From: Kofleriaceae bacterium
Lineage (GTDB): Bacteria; Myxococcota_A; Polyangia; Haliangiales; Haliangiaceae
Direction: 5' to 3'
DNA: 64,000 nt
Assembly: GCA_025357755.1 (NCBI GenBank)
Contig: JANXOP010000302.1
Coordinates: 51,356-115,355, forward strand
Part shown: piece by piece, positions 1-8,855 of the stretch
Layout: each line of letters opens with the position of its first letter
How positions within the stretch are numbered: position 1 is the stretch's first letter
Made by a program: the position numbers and the translations under genes
The notes under the pieces: model-generated
What the model saw: only the letters and a program-made list of their open reading frames with translations
Told to the model about the DNA's origin: nothing
Databases searched by the model: none

Positions 1-67
1 CTTCGGAGACGAGGATCCACTGACCACCCTCGAGGTCGCTACGGCGAATGGTGCCCTTGAGCTTCAT
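1..67 (-). CDS. Small hypothetical protein, cut by the window start
   Basis: A reading frame starts at ATG 67 on the minus strand and runs off the left edge, so only about 22 residues are visible (MKLKGTIRRSDLEGGQ...). An in-frame TAG lies five codons upstream, so this ATG is the natural start. It begins 32 bases after the stop of the preceding PqqD/lipoyl-like gene on the same strand and is probably its operon partner behind mglBA. The N-terminus resembles small DUF5818-like proteins, but that is only an impression from a short fragment. No function can be given. Confidence 0.5.
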   Translation of the reverse strand, partial: MKLKGTIRRSDLEGGQWILVSE

Positions 68-99
68 TCCCGAAACGATAGCCTACTTGGGCGGCGCAG

Positions 100-2244
100 C
101 TACTGATCGGAGCCGGCGGCCGGAGCCGCGGGCTCTGCAGGCGCGGCCGGAGCGTCGCCAGAACCAGCGCTCTTCGGAGCCGTTTTCGGAGCTGCCTTCG
201 GCGAAGCTGGCGAAGCTGCCGAAGCTGGACGCGGACGAGGCGCGGGCGTTGGACGAACCGCTGCGGGCGACGGAACGGCAGCATCCGAACCCGCCGCAGC
301 AGAGCCCTCCGCGCCGGAACCTGACGAACCTGACGCGGAGCCCGCCGAACCGACACCCGAGCCGACCGGCACCGATGCATCCGAACCAGTACCCGCCGGC
401 GGCGTCGTATCGACGCCACCGAAAGTCACTTCGGTACCTTCGTCGGCCGAATTTTGCGGGCACTCGATCGTGGTGCCCGATGCATCCGACGACGTGACGA
501 CACACGACAGCTTCGCGTTGTCCTTGGTCACGAGGATCACGCGAGCCTTGGGGCCCGCCGTTGGATCGGCCTTCTTGAAGGTGACGGTGCGGGTCGGCTC
601 GCGCACGAGCATGCCGACTTCATCCGTCGGCGTGACCTTCGTACCGGTCTTCGCCTTCGCCGTGAACGTTCCGTTGGCGGGCGACTTGAGCTGGAGCTTG
701 TCGAGCTCCGCCTTCTTCGAGACGATCTTCGCCTGCTTCTCGTCGAGACTCTTCTGGCGCTCGGCGACCTTGGTCTCGGCGCTGGTCTGCGCAGCCTTGT
801 TGCCAGAGGCAATCGCGGCATCGCGCTCTTGCTGCGCCTTGAACAGCTCGGTCTTGACGCGTTGGTCGACGTCCTTCTCCATCGCGGACACTTCGGTATC
901 GAGCGCCTTCGCGCCGGTGAAGCGCACGAGCGCATCGCCCTCTTTCACCTTCGCGTCGCTCGCCGCGATCATCTCGATCGTGCCGGCCGAGACCGGCTTG
1001 ATGCTCTCGCTCGCCGGGGCGTTCGTCGCGAGCTTCTCGCTCTCGGGAGCGGGCGGCGGTGGTGGCTTCACGGGCTCCGTCTTCGGCGGCGGAGGCATGT
1101 TGTCGGTCTCGGGGGCGTGCGACGCGATCACGTTCTTGTAGACAAGGAACGCGATCACCGCGAGCACCACGACGACGAGGCCGACGAGCAGCGGCCGGCT
1201 GACCTTTTGCTCGGGAGCATTGGGCGCGGTCGGCTTGGCTTCGGCGGGCTTGGCCTCGACCGGCTTTGGCAGGGTCTTCGCAGCGGCCTTGGCCGCCTTG
1301 CCAGTTGCTGCGGTGTTGGCTGCCGCTGCCGTCGCTGCTTCGGCTGCCTTGGTTGCCTTGGTGGCTTCGGCTTCGGCCTTGGTCGCTTCGGCCTTCGCAG
1401 CCTTCGCCGCTTCGGTTGCAGCTTTTGCCTCGGCCGCCGCCTGCGTCTTCGCATCGACGACCGGCGCGCCCTTCGCCGGAGTCGGCGGCGGACGCTTCTG
1501 CTTCACAGCCGGTTTCTCTTCGGCTTGATCGAGCGCATTCTTCAGATCTTCCGGAAGCTCGACGGCGTTCATCACCTTCGAGGCGCGAACAGCTTCCTTG
1601 ACGTCGTTCGGACTGAGCTTGACCTGATCGCTCAGATCGACCGAGACGTCGACGCGACCCGGAACACCGAGCGCGATGTCATCGGCCTTCGCCAGTGCAG
1701 GCGCGCGGGTGCCGGTGCTGACACCGACGCCGAGCTCGACGTTCGCCGCTGGCGCTTCCGCGATTGCAGAGGTCGGGGGCGTGGCGCCCGCATTGCCGAG
1801 CTCCATGTCCGGAACCGGTGTCTGCGCGCGCTTCTGACCGACGACGACGCCGGCCTGGAGGTAATCATCTTCTTTGGTCGTCGCCGCGGGAGCCGACGGC
1901 GTGGTCGCGCCGGTGTCCCATAGCTTCGAGGCCGCGGGCTGCGTGGCAGCCGGACGAGCCTGCGCCGCTTCGCCGCTGTCGAGGAATTGGAGCGAGCCGA
2001 GCGTGGCGATCACGCTCTTCACTTCATTCGCGGTCGTAGCGAGCCCGAGCTCTTCTTGCGCCCAGCGCACGACGCCGGCGACATCGCGCTCGCCATCCAT
2101 CGCGCAGGCGAGGGAGTACTCGACCTCGTAGAACCGATAGACAGCGTTGCTGTCCGGGTCCATCACGTCGATGAACTTGGTGTTGCCGTCTTCGATCGGC
2201 TCGGCAACGAGATCCTGTCGGAAGCGAGGACGCTCGAGCTGCAT
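100..2244 (-). CDS. Membrane protein with PqqD-like N-terminus and HlyD-type coiled-coil/lipoyl region
   Basis: Unnamed 714-residue protein. Residues 1-95 look like a PqqD-type winged-helix peptide-binding domain. A low-complexity Ala/Lys/Glu stretch follows at about 266-331, then a single transmembrane helix at about 349-370 after the positively charged KVSRP. A Pro-rich spacer leads into a region resembling membrane-fusion (HlyD) proteins: a half-lipoyl motif, a long coiled coil at about 446-518, then LKSPANGTF as the second lipoyl half. The C-terminus is Gly/Ser/Ala/Pro-rich. TTG 2253 would overlap the mglA stop by 4 bases; ATG 2244 is preferred and lies five bases past that stop. Being directly behind mglBA suggests a link to polarity or motility, as inference. 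Confidence 0.72.
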   Translation of the reverse strand: MQLERPRFRQDLVAEPIEDGNTKFIDVMDPDSNAVYRFYEVEYSLACAMDGERDVAGVVRWAQEELGLATTANEVKSVIATLGSLQFLDSGEAAQARPAATQPAASKLWDTGATTPSAPAATTKEDDYLQAGVVVGQKRAQTPVPDMELGNAGATPPTSAIAEAPAANVELGVGVSTGTRAPALAKADDIALGVPGRVDVSVDLSDQVKLSPNDVKEAVRASKVMNAVELPEDLKNALDQAEEKPAVKQKRPPPTPAKGAPVVDAKTQAAAEAKAATEAAKAAKAEATKAEAEATKATKAAEAATAAAANTAATGKAAKAAAKTLPKPVEAKPAEAKPTAPNAPEQKVSRPLLVGLVVVVLAVIAFLVYKNVIASHAPETDNMPPPPKTEPVKPPPPPAPESEKLATNAPASESIKPVSAGTIEMIAASDAKVKEGDALVRFTGAKALDTEVSAMEKDVDQRVKTELFKAQQERDAAIASGNKAAQTSAETKVAERQKSLDEKQAKIVSKKAELDKLQLKSPANGTFTAKAKTGTKVTPTDEVGMLVREPTRTVTFKKADPTAGPKARVILVTKDNAKLSCVVTSSDASGTTIECPQNSADEGTEVTFGGVDTTPPAGTGSDASVPVGSGVGSAGSASGSSGSGAEGSAAAGSDAAVPSPAAVRPTPAPRPRPASAASPASPKAAPKTAPKSAGSGDAPAAPAEPAAPAAGSDQ

Positions 2245-2249
2245 GCGAA

Positions 2250-2837
2250 TCAACCGCCCTTTCGAAGCTCGGTAAGGACGAGCTTCGCGACTGCCTTCAA
2301 TGTATCGAACACGCCGATCCCCTTCGGGGCCACGGCCTCGAACGCGGGAACCTTCGTGGGGTTCAACGCTTCTTCGAGCTCGGCCATCGGGATGGCGTTC
2401 GGCAAGTCGCGCTTGTTGTACTGGACGACGTACGGGAGCTTGTCGAGGTCGTAGCCCTGCTCTTGCAGGTTCATGCGCAGGTTGTCGAGCGACTCGATGT
2501 TCGCTTCCATGCGCTCCATCTGCGAGTCGCCGACGTACACCACGCCGTCGACGCCCTTGAGGATCAGCTTACGACTCGCGTCGTAGAAGACCTGTCCGGG
2601 GACGGTGTAGAGGTGAAAGCGCGTCTTGAAGCCGCGAATCTCACCGAGCGAAAGCGGCAAGAAGTCGAAGAACAGCGTGCGCTCGGTCTCCGTGGCGAGC
2701 GAGATCATCTTGCCCTTCGCCTCGGGATTGGTCTTGTTATAGATGTACTGGAGATTCGTCGTCTTCCCGCACAAGCCGGGACCGTAGTAGACGATCTTGC
2801 AGTTGATCTCGCGCGAGCTGTAGTTGATGAAGCTCAT
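2250..2837 (-). CDS. mglA: Ras-like polarity/motility GTPase MglA
   Basis: 195 residues, the usual MglA length. The P-loop GPGLCGKT is at residues 19-26, switch II reads TVPGQ with Thr78 where Ras proteins have Asp, and the base-recognition motif NKRD is at 141-144. Thr78 is a known MglA signature. In Myxococcus xanthus, MglA-GTP marks the leading pole and activates type IV pili and gliding complexes. The gene starts six bases after mglB ends, so the two should be cotranscribed, with MglB as its GAP. The stop overlaps an alternative TTG start of the next gene. Whether this organism glides cannot be read from the window. Confidence 0.97.
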   Translation of the reverse strand: MSFINYSSREINCKIVYYGPGLCGKTTNLQYIYNKTNPEAKGKMISLATETERTLFFDFLPLSLGEIRGFKTRFHLYTVPGQVFYDASRKLILKGVDGVVYVGDSQMERMEANIESLDNLRMNLQEQGYDLDKLPYVVQYNKRDLPNAIPMAELEEALNPTKVPAFEAVAPKGIGVFDTLKAVAKLVLTELRKGG

Positions 2838-2843
2838 GGCGCG

Positions 2844-3323
2844 CTAATCGTTGAAGAGGTTATCGATGTCGTCGTCGGTAATCTCCGAGAACACCGAAGG
2901 TTGAGTACCCGATGCGGACTTCTTCATGAGCAGGTCGAGGATGGTCACGAGCTCCGCGGTGGCCTTGCGCACCCGCAGGCGTACGAGACCGAGCGAGCTG
3001 CGCTCGTCGAACAGCACGACCATGATCACGCGTTGACCAATGATCGAGATGTGGACGTTCGTCTTCTCGCCCTCGTGGAACTGCCCCGCGAACTCCTTCT
3101 CGGAGAGCAGCGACGCAATCGCTCCAGTGGCAGCGACGTTACCCGCGGTCAACGATGACAGCGACGTCACGTCGAGCTGTTCGACCTCACCGGCCTGCGC
3201 GAACGCTTGCCCGTTCTTGTCGATGACGAGGACGGCCCTCGCATTGGAGTCTCGGTGGAGGATTTCGCAGACATTGTTGATCTGCGCAAGCTCCTCCTCG
3301 TACATGACGAGCTGTTGAATCAT
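2844..3323 (-). CDS. mglB: MglB, roadblock/LC7 GTPase-activating partner of MglA
   Basis: Start chosen at ATG 3323, giving 159 residues, the same length as M. xanthus MglB. A longer frame to 3404 adds 27 residues with no similarity. The N-terminus QLVMYEEELAQINNVC, the TSLSSLTAGNVAATGA helix and the terminal ITDDDIDNLF are all characteristic. MglB is a homodimeric roadblock protein that stimulates GTP hydrolysis by MglA and occupies the lagging pole. First gene of the mglB-mglA unit; about 180 bp without a gene separate it from recR upstream. Confidence 0.96.
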   Translation of the reverse strand: MIQQLVMYEEELAQINNVCEILHRDSNARAVLVIDKNGQAFAQAGEVEQLDVTSLSSLTAGNVAATGAIASLLSEKEFAGQFHEGEKTNVHISIIGQRVIMVVLFDERSSLGLVRLRVRKATAELVTILDLLMKKSASGTQPSVFSEITDDDIDNLFND

Positions 3324-3501
3324 CGCGCTCTGGCTCCCAACAGAATCCGGCGCAAGGTTTGGCCTTCTCGCGAAGGGTCCCCGACCGTCGAGCCACGGTA
3401 GCAACCCCCCCGATTTGCTTCAACTCTTGGGACCACTGATCGTCCACGAAGCGTACGCGTGAACCGAAGCTGAAGCCGCTTACGTATGGCCGGACTCGGG
3501 C

Positions 3502-4092
3502 TTACATCGTCGCCCGGCCCGCGAGGGCTCGAGCGATGGTCGCTTGGTCCGAGTATTCGAGCTCGCCGCCGACGGGCAGCCCGGTCGCGATCCGGGACAC
3601 CTTCACACCGAGCGGCTTGATTGCGCGCGCGACGTACATCGCGGTCGCTTCGCCATCGACGTTCGGACTGGTCGCGATGATGACCTCCCGAACCGGGGGA
3701 GCAAGGCGGCGGATCAGCTCGGCGACCCGGATGTCGTCGGGACCGATGCCCTCGAGTGGCGAGAGCAGGCCGTGAAGCACGTGGTACCGCCCGCGAAAGT
3801 GGCCACCGCGATCGATCGCGATCAGGTCGGACGGCGTGGCGACGACGCAGATCACCTCGTTCTCGCGCTGCGAATCGCTGCAGAGCGAGCATGGATCGGC
3901 CTCGGTCATGTTCATGCAGACCGAACAAAGCCGAATCTTGTCGGTGACATCGACCAGCGCCTGCGCGAGGTCGAGCGTGTTTTGGCGCTGGCCGCGGACC
4001 AGGTGAAACGCGAGCCGGGTGGCGGTCTTCTCGCCGATGCCGGGCAGGCGCGACAGCTCCTGCACCAGCCTGCGGATCGGGTCACCTGCCAT
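3502..4092 (-). CDS. recR: Recombination mediator RecR
   Basis: 196 residues. An N-terminal helix-hairpin-helix (LPGIGEKTATRLAFHL) is followed by a four-cysteine zinc finger (Cys56, Cys59, Cys68, Cys71) and a TOPRIM domain with the DGEATAMYVAR segment. RecR works with RecO and RecF to load RecA on gapped DNA. The order dnaX-ybaB-recR on one strand is the widespread arrangement. A gap of about 100 bp separates it from ybaB. Confidence 0.97.
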   Translation of the reverse strand: MAGDPIRRLVQELSRLPGIGEKTATRLAFHLVRGQRQNTLDLAQALVDVTDKIRLCSVCMNMTEADPCSLCSDSQRENEVICVVATPSDLIAIDRGGHFRGRYHVLHGLLSPLEGIGPDDIRVAELIRRLAPPVREVIIATSPNVDGEATAMYVARAIKPLGVKVSRIATGLPVGGELEYSDQATIARALAGRATM

Positions 4093-4190
4093 CGAGCCGC
4101 GACTCTGACAGATTCACGGGGATCGGCCAAGGGCGGGATCGGCTCCGAACCGCCGGGCACGACCGAGCGCGACCGACCACGCTCGCCGCG

Positions 4191-4529
4191 TCAGAACATG
4201 CCGGGCATACCCGGCATGCCGCCGAGTCCACCCATCACGGACGACATCTTCTCTTTGCTGACCTCGCGAACCTTCGCGGCCGCGGCGTTGATCGCGGCGG
4301 TGACGAGATCTTCGAGCATCCCGATATCGCTCGGGTCGACGACGGCCTTATCGATCTTGACCCGTACGACATCGAACTGACCGTTGACCGTCGCGGTGAC
4401 CATGCCGCCGCCGGCTGCCCCTTCACAGGTCATCGCCGCGAGCTCCTCCTGGACCTTGGCGACGTCACCTTGGAGCTTTTGCGCCTGCTTCATGAGCGCG
4501 TTGAGGTCGGGCATTTTACCGTTAGACAT
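4191..4529 (-). CDS. ybaB: YbaB/EbfC nucleoid-associated protein
   Basis: 112 residues with an N-terminal helix (LMKQAQKLQGDVAKVQEEL), a central Gly-rich beta segment (GMVTATVNGQFDVVRVKID) and a Met/Gly/Pro C-tail. YbaB-family proteins are dimers that bind DNA. The start overlaps the last eight bases of dnaX, so translation is probably coupled, and recR follows. This is the standard dnaX-ybaB-recR cluster. Confidence 0.95.
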   Translation of the reverse strand: MSNGKMPDLNALMKQAQKLQGDVAKVQEELAAMTCEGAAGGGMVTATVNGQFDVVRVKIDKAVVDPSDIGMLEDLVTAAINAAAAKVREVSKEKMSSVMGGLGGMPGMPGMF

Positions 4530-6525
4530 CGGTTTTGATCTCCTTGATCGAGGCGCCGAAGGTTTGCAGAACGTGTTTCGTGATCGGATGTTCGCGCGCC
4601 TCGGACTCGCGCTGCTTGCGGTCCGCGGTGCTGCTCGCCTTGGTCGATTCGATCATCGACCGCGCAGGCGACGCCTTGGATTGAGTCTCGTCGAGCAGAC
4701 GGACCTCGACCTTGAGCTTCTGGCCGAGCTCGCCAAGCACGATGCGGAGCTCGTCGACATTCTTGGTTTCGGCGAGGCTCTCGCCCGCCCAGCGACTCTC
4801 GGCATCGTTCGCGAAGCCGATCTCGATCTCGGTCGGCGTCCACTTGAGGACGCGCGCGAACTCGCAGTACCCGCGCAACGAGATCCGGCGCTGGGTCTCG
4901 AGGTAATCGATGACCTTGCTCCAGTTCGCGAGCGCCTCGACCGCGTTCTCGGGAACGGAGAGGATTGGCTTTGCCGCGACCCCGGTGCCCGGCATCGTCG
5001 AGCCCAGTAGGCTCTGCGGGCTCGGGGCGCTTTGCACGCTCTGGGCTGGCCGCGCGGGCTGAGGGCCCGAGCCACTCGCTGCTTTTTCGAGCGATGCGGG
5101 GACCGGACCACTCGGCGCGATCGCCACGGGTGGTGGCGCGGCTTCGACCGTCGACGTGAAACCTTCCGTACGCCGAGCGGGTGCGAGCGCGGGCGCCGGT
5201 TCGGCCGTCGATGTGAAGCCTTCGGTGCGTTTCGGGGGAGCAGGTGCCGCCGGCGCGGATGCCGCCGGCGCGGGGGCCTTCGGTGCGCCAACACGCGTGC
5301 CCGGGGTGGTCGATTTGAGCTCGCCACCACCACCACCGCTCGACGACGCGACCGCGCGCACCGCGCCTCTGCCCGCGAGCCGACCTTCGAGCTCGCCGAG
5401 CCGCTCGATCAGATCACCGAGCGGAATCAGTGGTTCGATCGTCGCGACATCGATCAGTGCGCAATCGAGCACGAGGCGCGGTTGCAGCGTCTTACCGAGC
5501 TCGTCGCAGCAGCGCAGCATGCGGTCGAACATCTGCTGGACGCGCGAGCGATCGAGCTGCTTCGCTTCGGCCGCGAGCTCCGCGCGTTCGTCGCTGCTGG
5601 ATGTATCGACGAGGCCTTCGCGATCGGGCGCGACTTGCAGCACCGAGAGGTCGCGCAGGTAGCGCACGATCGCGCGCGCGAGCTGGACTTCATCGACACC
5701 GCGCTCGATCGCCGCTTCGACCGCCGCCAGCGCCGCCCCTGCATCGCCGGTGGCGAGCGCCTGGACGAGGGTGCGCGTCAGGGTGCGATCCGCAACGCCG
5801 AGGACCTCGGCGACATGCTGCTCGGTGATCTTGGCGTTGCCGACGTACGAGATGATCTGATCGGACAGCGAGAGCGCATCGCGCACGCTGCCACCCGACT
5901 CGCGCACGAGCAGGCCGACCGCACCGGCCTCGATGGCGAGCTCTTCTTGCTTGAAGATCGAGGTGAGGTGCTGGGCGAGCCGCGAGGTCGGGACGAGCTT
6001 GAAATCGTACCGCTGGCAGCGCGACAGGATCGTATTCGGCAGCTTGTGCGGCTCGGTCGTAGCGAGCACGAACGTGACGTGCGGCGGGGGCTCCTCGAGG
6101 GTCTTCAACAGCGCGTTGAACGCCTCGGTCGTGAGCATGTGGACTTCGTCGATGACGTAGACCTTCTTCTTGAGCATCGCGGGCTGGTAGCGCACCGCTT
6201 CGGTGAGCTCGCGAATCGCATCGATGCCGCGATTGGACGCGCCATCCATCTCTTGATAGTCCGGCGCGCTGCCGTTCTGAATGCTCACGCACGCTTCGCA
6301 TTTGCCGCACGGCTCGCCATCGGTCGAGACCAGGCAGTTGAGGGCCTTGCCGACGATGCGAGCCACGGTGGTCTTACCGCAGCCGCGCGGGCCGCAGAAC
6401 AAGAACGCGTGGTGCACGCGGCCGCTAACGAACGCGTTCGCGAGGGTCCGCGTGACGTGGTCTTGACCGACGACCTCCGAGAACGTCGTCGGGCGGTATT
6501 TGCGTGCGAGTACGAGATAGGACAT
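4522..6525 (-). CDS. dnaX: DNA polymerase III subunits gamma/tau
   Basis: 667-residue clamp-loader ATPase. Walker A GPRGCGKT is at residues 45-52, the zinc cysteines are Cys64, Cys73, Cys76 and Cys79, and a Walker B-like DEVH follows. The middle (about 395-525) is Ala/Pro-rich linker with a repeated RTEGFTST motif, and the C-terminal domain would bind the polymerase in tau. Whether a shorter gamma form is made by frameshifting cannot be settled by eye. First gene of dnaX-ybaB-recR; upstream is a 62-bp gap. Confidence 0.97.
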   Translation of the reverse strand: MSYLVLARKYRPTTFSEVVGQDHVTRTLANAFVSGRVHHAFLFCGPRGCGKTTVARIVGKALNCLVSTDGEPCGKCEACVSIQNGSAPDYQEMDGASNRGIDAIRELTEAVRYQPAMLKKKVYVIDEVHMLTTEAFNALLKTLEEPPPHVTFVLATTEPHKLPNTILSRCQRYDFKLVPTSRLAQHLTSIFKQEELAIEAGAVGLLVRESGGSVRDALSLSDQIISYVGNAKITEQHVAEVLGVADRTLTRTLVQALATGDAGAALAAVEAAIERGVDEVQLARAIVRYLRDLSVLQVAPDREGLVDTSSSDERAELAAEAKQLDRSRVQQMFDRMLRCCDELGKTLQPRLVLDCALIDVATIEPLIPLGDLIERLGELEGRLAGRGAVRAVASSSGGGGGELKSTTPGTRVGAPKAPAPAASAPAAPAPPKRTEGFTSTAEPAPALAPARRTEGFTSTVEAAPPPVAIAPSGPVPASLEKAASGSGPQPARPAQSVQSAPSPQSLLGSTMPGTGVAAKPILSVPENAVEALANWSKVIDYLETQRRISLRGYCEFARVLKWTPTEIEIGFANDAESRWAGESLAETKNVDELRIVLGELGQKLKVEVRLLDETQSKASPARSMIESTKASSTADRKQRESEAREHPITKHVLQTFGASIKEIKTDV

Positions 6526-6587
6526 GCGGCGTCAGGCCAATCAGGAACAACCAGGAGCGGTCAGGACTATACCCGGTGACCCTGTCG

Positions 6588-7484
6588 CTACAACGACAGG
6601 GTCTCGCAGATCTTCTTCGCGGTATTGACGACCTTGTCACGTAGATCGGGACCGAGCGCGGTCGAATCTTTGTCTTTGTAGAGCGAGCCCGAGCACGTGA
6701 GGCGCTTGCCGCCGTAGGTCACGAGCATGCGAAATGCGGGGTTGCCCTCGACGTCGGTGCCTTCGAGGTACCACGCCGCTCCGCGCTGCCGATCGAGGGT
6801 GACCTCGAGCTGCTTCTGTTCGGCGAGGAATTTCTTGTAGAGCTCGCGATCGGTCGGCGCGTTCGGCAGGTCGTAGCCGTAGTGGAATAGGAACACGCGT
6901 TGCTCGGTCGAGCTCGGCACCTTGAGCACGAACGAGATCGTGCCGGCCGTCTCGAAATCACGATCCCAGTTGGGCTCGAGATCGAGCTTGATCGCACCGA
7001 GTGAAGGACCCGGATCGACATGCGCGCGCTTCGGCGACGGCGGCTGCGGACCCGGACCGTGCGACACGATCGGCTCGGGCACCGAGTTGTGGTTCGTGTC
7101 GGTCTTCGGATCGATCTTCGATCCCGCGACCGGAATGCCGGTCTTCGGATCGACCTCGGTAACCTGGGGTTTGACGTCGGGCGCTTTCACGTCCGGCGCT
7201 TTCACGTCGGGCGCTTTCACGTCCGGCGCTTTCACGTCGGGTGACTTCACGTCCGAGCCTGCTACGACGGCCGCCGCCGATCCCGCGAGCGCTGCTGATC
7301 CCGCGGGCGCTGCCGATCCCGCGGGCGCTGCCGATCCCGCTGCGAGCTCCGCTGACAAGCTCGCCGAAAAGCCGCTGCCCTTCTTGGGCGCAGCTGAACC
7401 ACCGCTACCGACCGGATCGGTGCCGCCACCGCCGGTGATCGACGTGCAGGCCCCGAACAATACGAGTGCAATCGCGAGCTTCAC
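6588..7484 (-). CDS. Repeat-containing lipoprotein of unknown function
   Basis: 298 residues from GTG 7484. The N-terminus MKLAIALVLFGAC is a short signal with Cys13 as probable lipidation site, though Phe at -3 is not ideal. Residues about 45-70 are Ala/Gly/Ser pentads and about 75-105 are DVKAP pentads, both encoded by 15-bp tandem repeats. A Pro-rich stretch leads to a folded C-terminal domain (about 165-298) containing GKRLTCSGSLYKDKD. I do not recognise the C-terminal domain. Probably an envelope protein on a flexible stalk. Confidence 0.75.
   Translation of the reverse strand: MKLAIALVLFGACTSITGGGGTDPVGSGGSAAPKKGSGFSASLSAELAAGSAAPAGSAAPAGSAALAGSAAAVVAGSDVKSPDVKAPDVKAPDVKAPDVKAPDVKPQVTEVDPKTGIPVAGSKIDPKTDTNHNSVPEPIVSHGPGPQPPSPKRAHVDPGPSLGAIKLDLEPNWDRDFETAGTISFVLKVPSSTEQRVFLFHYGYDLPNAPTDRELYKKFLAEQKQLEVTLDRQRGAAWYLEGTDVEGNPAFRMLVTYGGKRLTCSGSLYKDKDSTALGPDLRDKVVNTAKKICETLSL
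7170..7259. repeat. Six 15-bp tandem repeats coding DVKAP pentads
   Basis: Six in-frame copies of a 15-base unit (ttcacgtcSggcgct on the plus strand). The variable base alternates G/C from copy to copy, suggesting duplication of a 30-bp dimer. The last two copies are slightly diverged. It lies within the lipoprotein gene at 6588-7484 and keeps the frame. Confidence 0.85.
7277..7341. repeat. 15-bp tandem repeats coding Ala/Gly/Ser/Pro pentads
   Basis: About four imperfect copies of a gatcccgcgggcgct-type 15-mer in the same lipoprotein gene, next to the DVKAP array. Copy number could vary without breaking the frame. Confidence 0.7.
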
Positions 7485-7517
7485 GCTCGTTCAGTGATAG
7501 CAGACGCTGCACTCTGC

Positions 7518-7557
7518 CGAAAAGAGTTCGAGCGACGATCGGTTAGAATCGTCGCTC
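7518..7557 (-). terminator. Rho-independent terminator of the SRP RNA gene
   Basis: Perfect 10-bp inverted repeat (7530-7539 with 7548-7557, 8-base loop). On the minus strand it is followed by a T-rich run (CTCTTTTC). It lies about 20 bases past the SRP RNA 3' end and before the lipoprotein start at 7484. Confidence 0.75.
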
Positions 7558-7579
7558 GGCGCTTGCGCGGCTTAAAGGT

Positions 7580-7661
<82 letters not shown>

Positions 7662-7695
7662 ATAAAACACGGTCAGGCAAGTGGGTTAGCAGCGG

Positions 7696-7780
<85 letters not shown>

Positions 7781-7806
7781 CGAGACTACTTCAGCAGGGC
7801 AAATTG

Positions 7807-7889
7807 CGGAGGAGGAGGGATTTGAACCCCCGTTGCTTGCGCAAATCTGATTTCGAATCAGACACCATCGGCCACTCGGACACTCCTCC
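7807..7889 (-). tRNA. tRNA-Ser (anticodon CGA)
   Basis: Acceptor GGAGGAG/CTCCTCC, anticodon stem TCTGA/TCAGA with loop TTCGAAA, long variable arm, T-loop TTCAAAT, discriminator G, no encoded CCA. Reads UCG. Its 5' end is five bases past the stop of tadA, which lies upstream on the same strand. Confidence 0.96.
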
Positions 7890-7893
7890 AAAC

Positions 7894-8358
7894 TTAAGAA
7901 CCATAGCTCGGTCCTTTTCGCAGCTCTGCGAAGAACTGCTTCAACAACTCTGCGCATTCTACCGCGCGAACCTCACCGAGCACCTCGATCCGATGATTGA
8001 GGCGGGGGTCGGTCGGAATCTCGTACAGCGACTGCACCGCGCCGGCTTTCGGATTCAGACATCCGAACACGAGCCGCTTGATCCGAGCGTTGACGAGCGC
8101 ACCAGCGCACATCGGGCAGGGCTCTTGGGTCACGTATAACGTGCCTTCGATCCTCCAGTGCTTGGTGGTTTGCGATGCATCTCGAAGAGCGACGACCTCG
8201 GCGTGCGCCGTGGGATCGTGATCGAGCTCGCGACGATTACGGCCCCGCCCAATCACCACTCCATCGAGGACAATGATGGCTCCGACCGGCACATCCCCCT
8301 GTGCCGAGGCGGCGCGCGCTTCCTCGATTGCGTGGGTCATCCATTCTTCATCAGTCAT
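7894..8358 (-). CDS. tadA: tRNA adenosine(34) deaminase TadA
   Basis: 154 residues from ATG 8358 (TTG 8367 adds three). The CDA-fold zinc site is intact: HAE with His52 and catalytic Glu54, and PCPMC with Cys81 and Cys84. TadA converts A34 to inosine in tRNA-Arg(ACG), letting it read CGU, CGC and CGA. The only tRNA-Arg(ACG) in the window ends 17 bases upstream of the ATG on the same strand, so enzyme and substrate are probably one transcript. No clear Shine-Dalgarno sequence lies in the 17-base leader. A tRNA-Ser(CGA) follows five bases after the stop. Confidence 0.96.
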   Translation of the reverse strand: MTDEEWMTHAIEEARAASAQGDVPVGAIIVLDGVVIGRGRNRRELDHDPTAHAEVVALRDASQTTKHWRIEGTLYVTQEPCPMCAGALVNARIKRLVFGCLNPKAGAVQSLYEIPTDPRLNHRIEVLGEVRAVECAELLKQFFAELRKGPSYGS

Positions 8359-8375
8359 AACAAACAAAATTCGGG

Positions 8376-8448
8376 TGGTACCGACAGGGCTCGAACCTGT
8401 AACCCCCGGCTTCGTAGGCCGGTGCTCTATCCATTGAGCTACGGAACC
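8376..8448 (-). tRNA. tRNA-Arg (anticodon ACG)
   Basis: 73 nt. Anticodon stem CCGGC/GCCGG with loop CTACGAA gives ACG, the target of TadA. Acceptor GGTTCCG/CGGTACC has one T-T mismatch, T-stem is ACAGG/CCTGT and the discriminator is A. CCA is not encoded (the following bases are CCC). Directly upstream of tadA. Confidence 0.96.
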
Positions 8449-8479
8449 AAAAACTACTACCCGCTTACGTAACTACTGG

Positions 8480-8570
<91 letters not shown>

Positions 8571-8618
8571 AAAATGGGCCCAACAGGGCATCGGACAACT
8601 GGTTTGCCAAGAAAACGT

Positions 8619-8662
8619 AGTTGGCGCGGGACGCCTTCTTCCGAGGAAGAACGACGTCCCGC
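8619..8662 (-). terminator. Long hairpin downstream of tRNA-Ser(TGA), possible terminator
   Basis: Arms 8626-8633 and 8655-8662 (8 bp) enclose a second perfect 7-bp stem (8636-8642 with 8645-8651). On the minus strand a GTTTTC run follows within about ten bases. It sits between two tRNA-Ser genes and could end the tRNA-Ser(TGA) transcript or act as a processing site. The remaining spacer (8571-8703) holds nothing else visible. Confidence 0.5.
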
Positions 8663-8701
8663 CCATGACCACTTGCGTGACACTATTCGATTATCAGACC
8701 G

Positions 8702-8786
<85 letters not shown>

Positions 8787-8855
8787 AGGCAGACCAAGAG
8801 GCAGGGGCGTATTTATAGGGATCGGATTTGGGTTGTAAAGGAGGAACTAGGTCTT

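Noticed and set aside
5032..6579. 515-codon open frame opposite dnaX
   Set aside because: Shadow of dnaX; no domain and biased composition.
7170..7341. Regular short repeats as a CRISPR array
   Set aside because: 15-bp units without spacers, in frame, coding pentapeptides.
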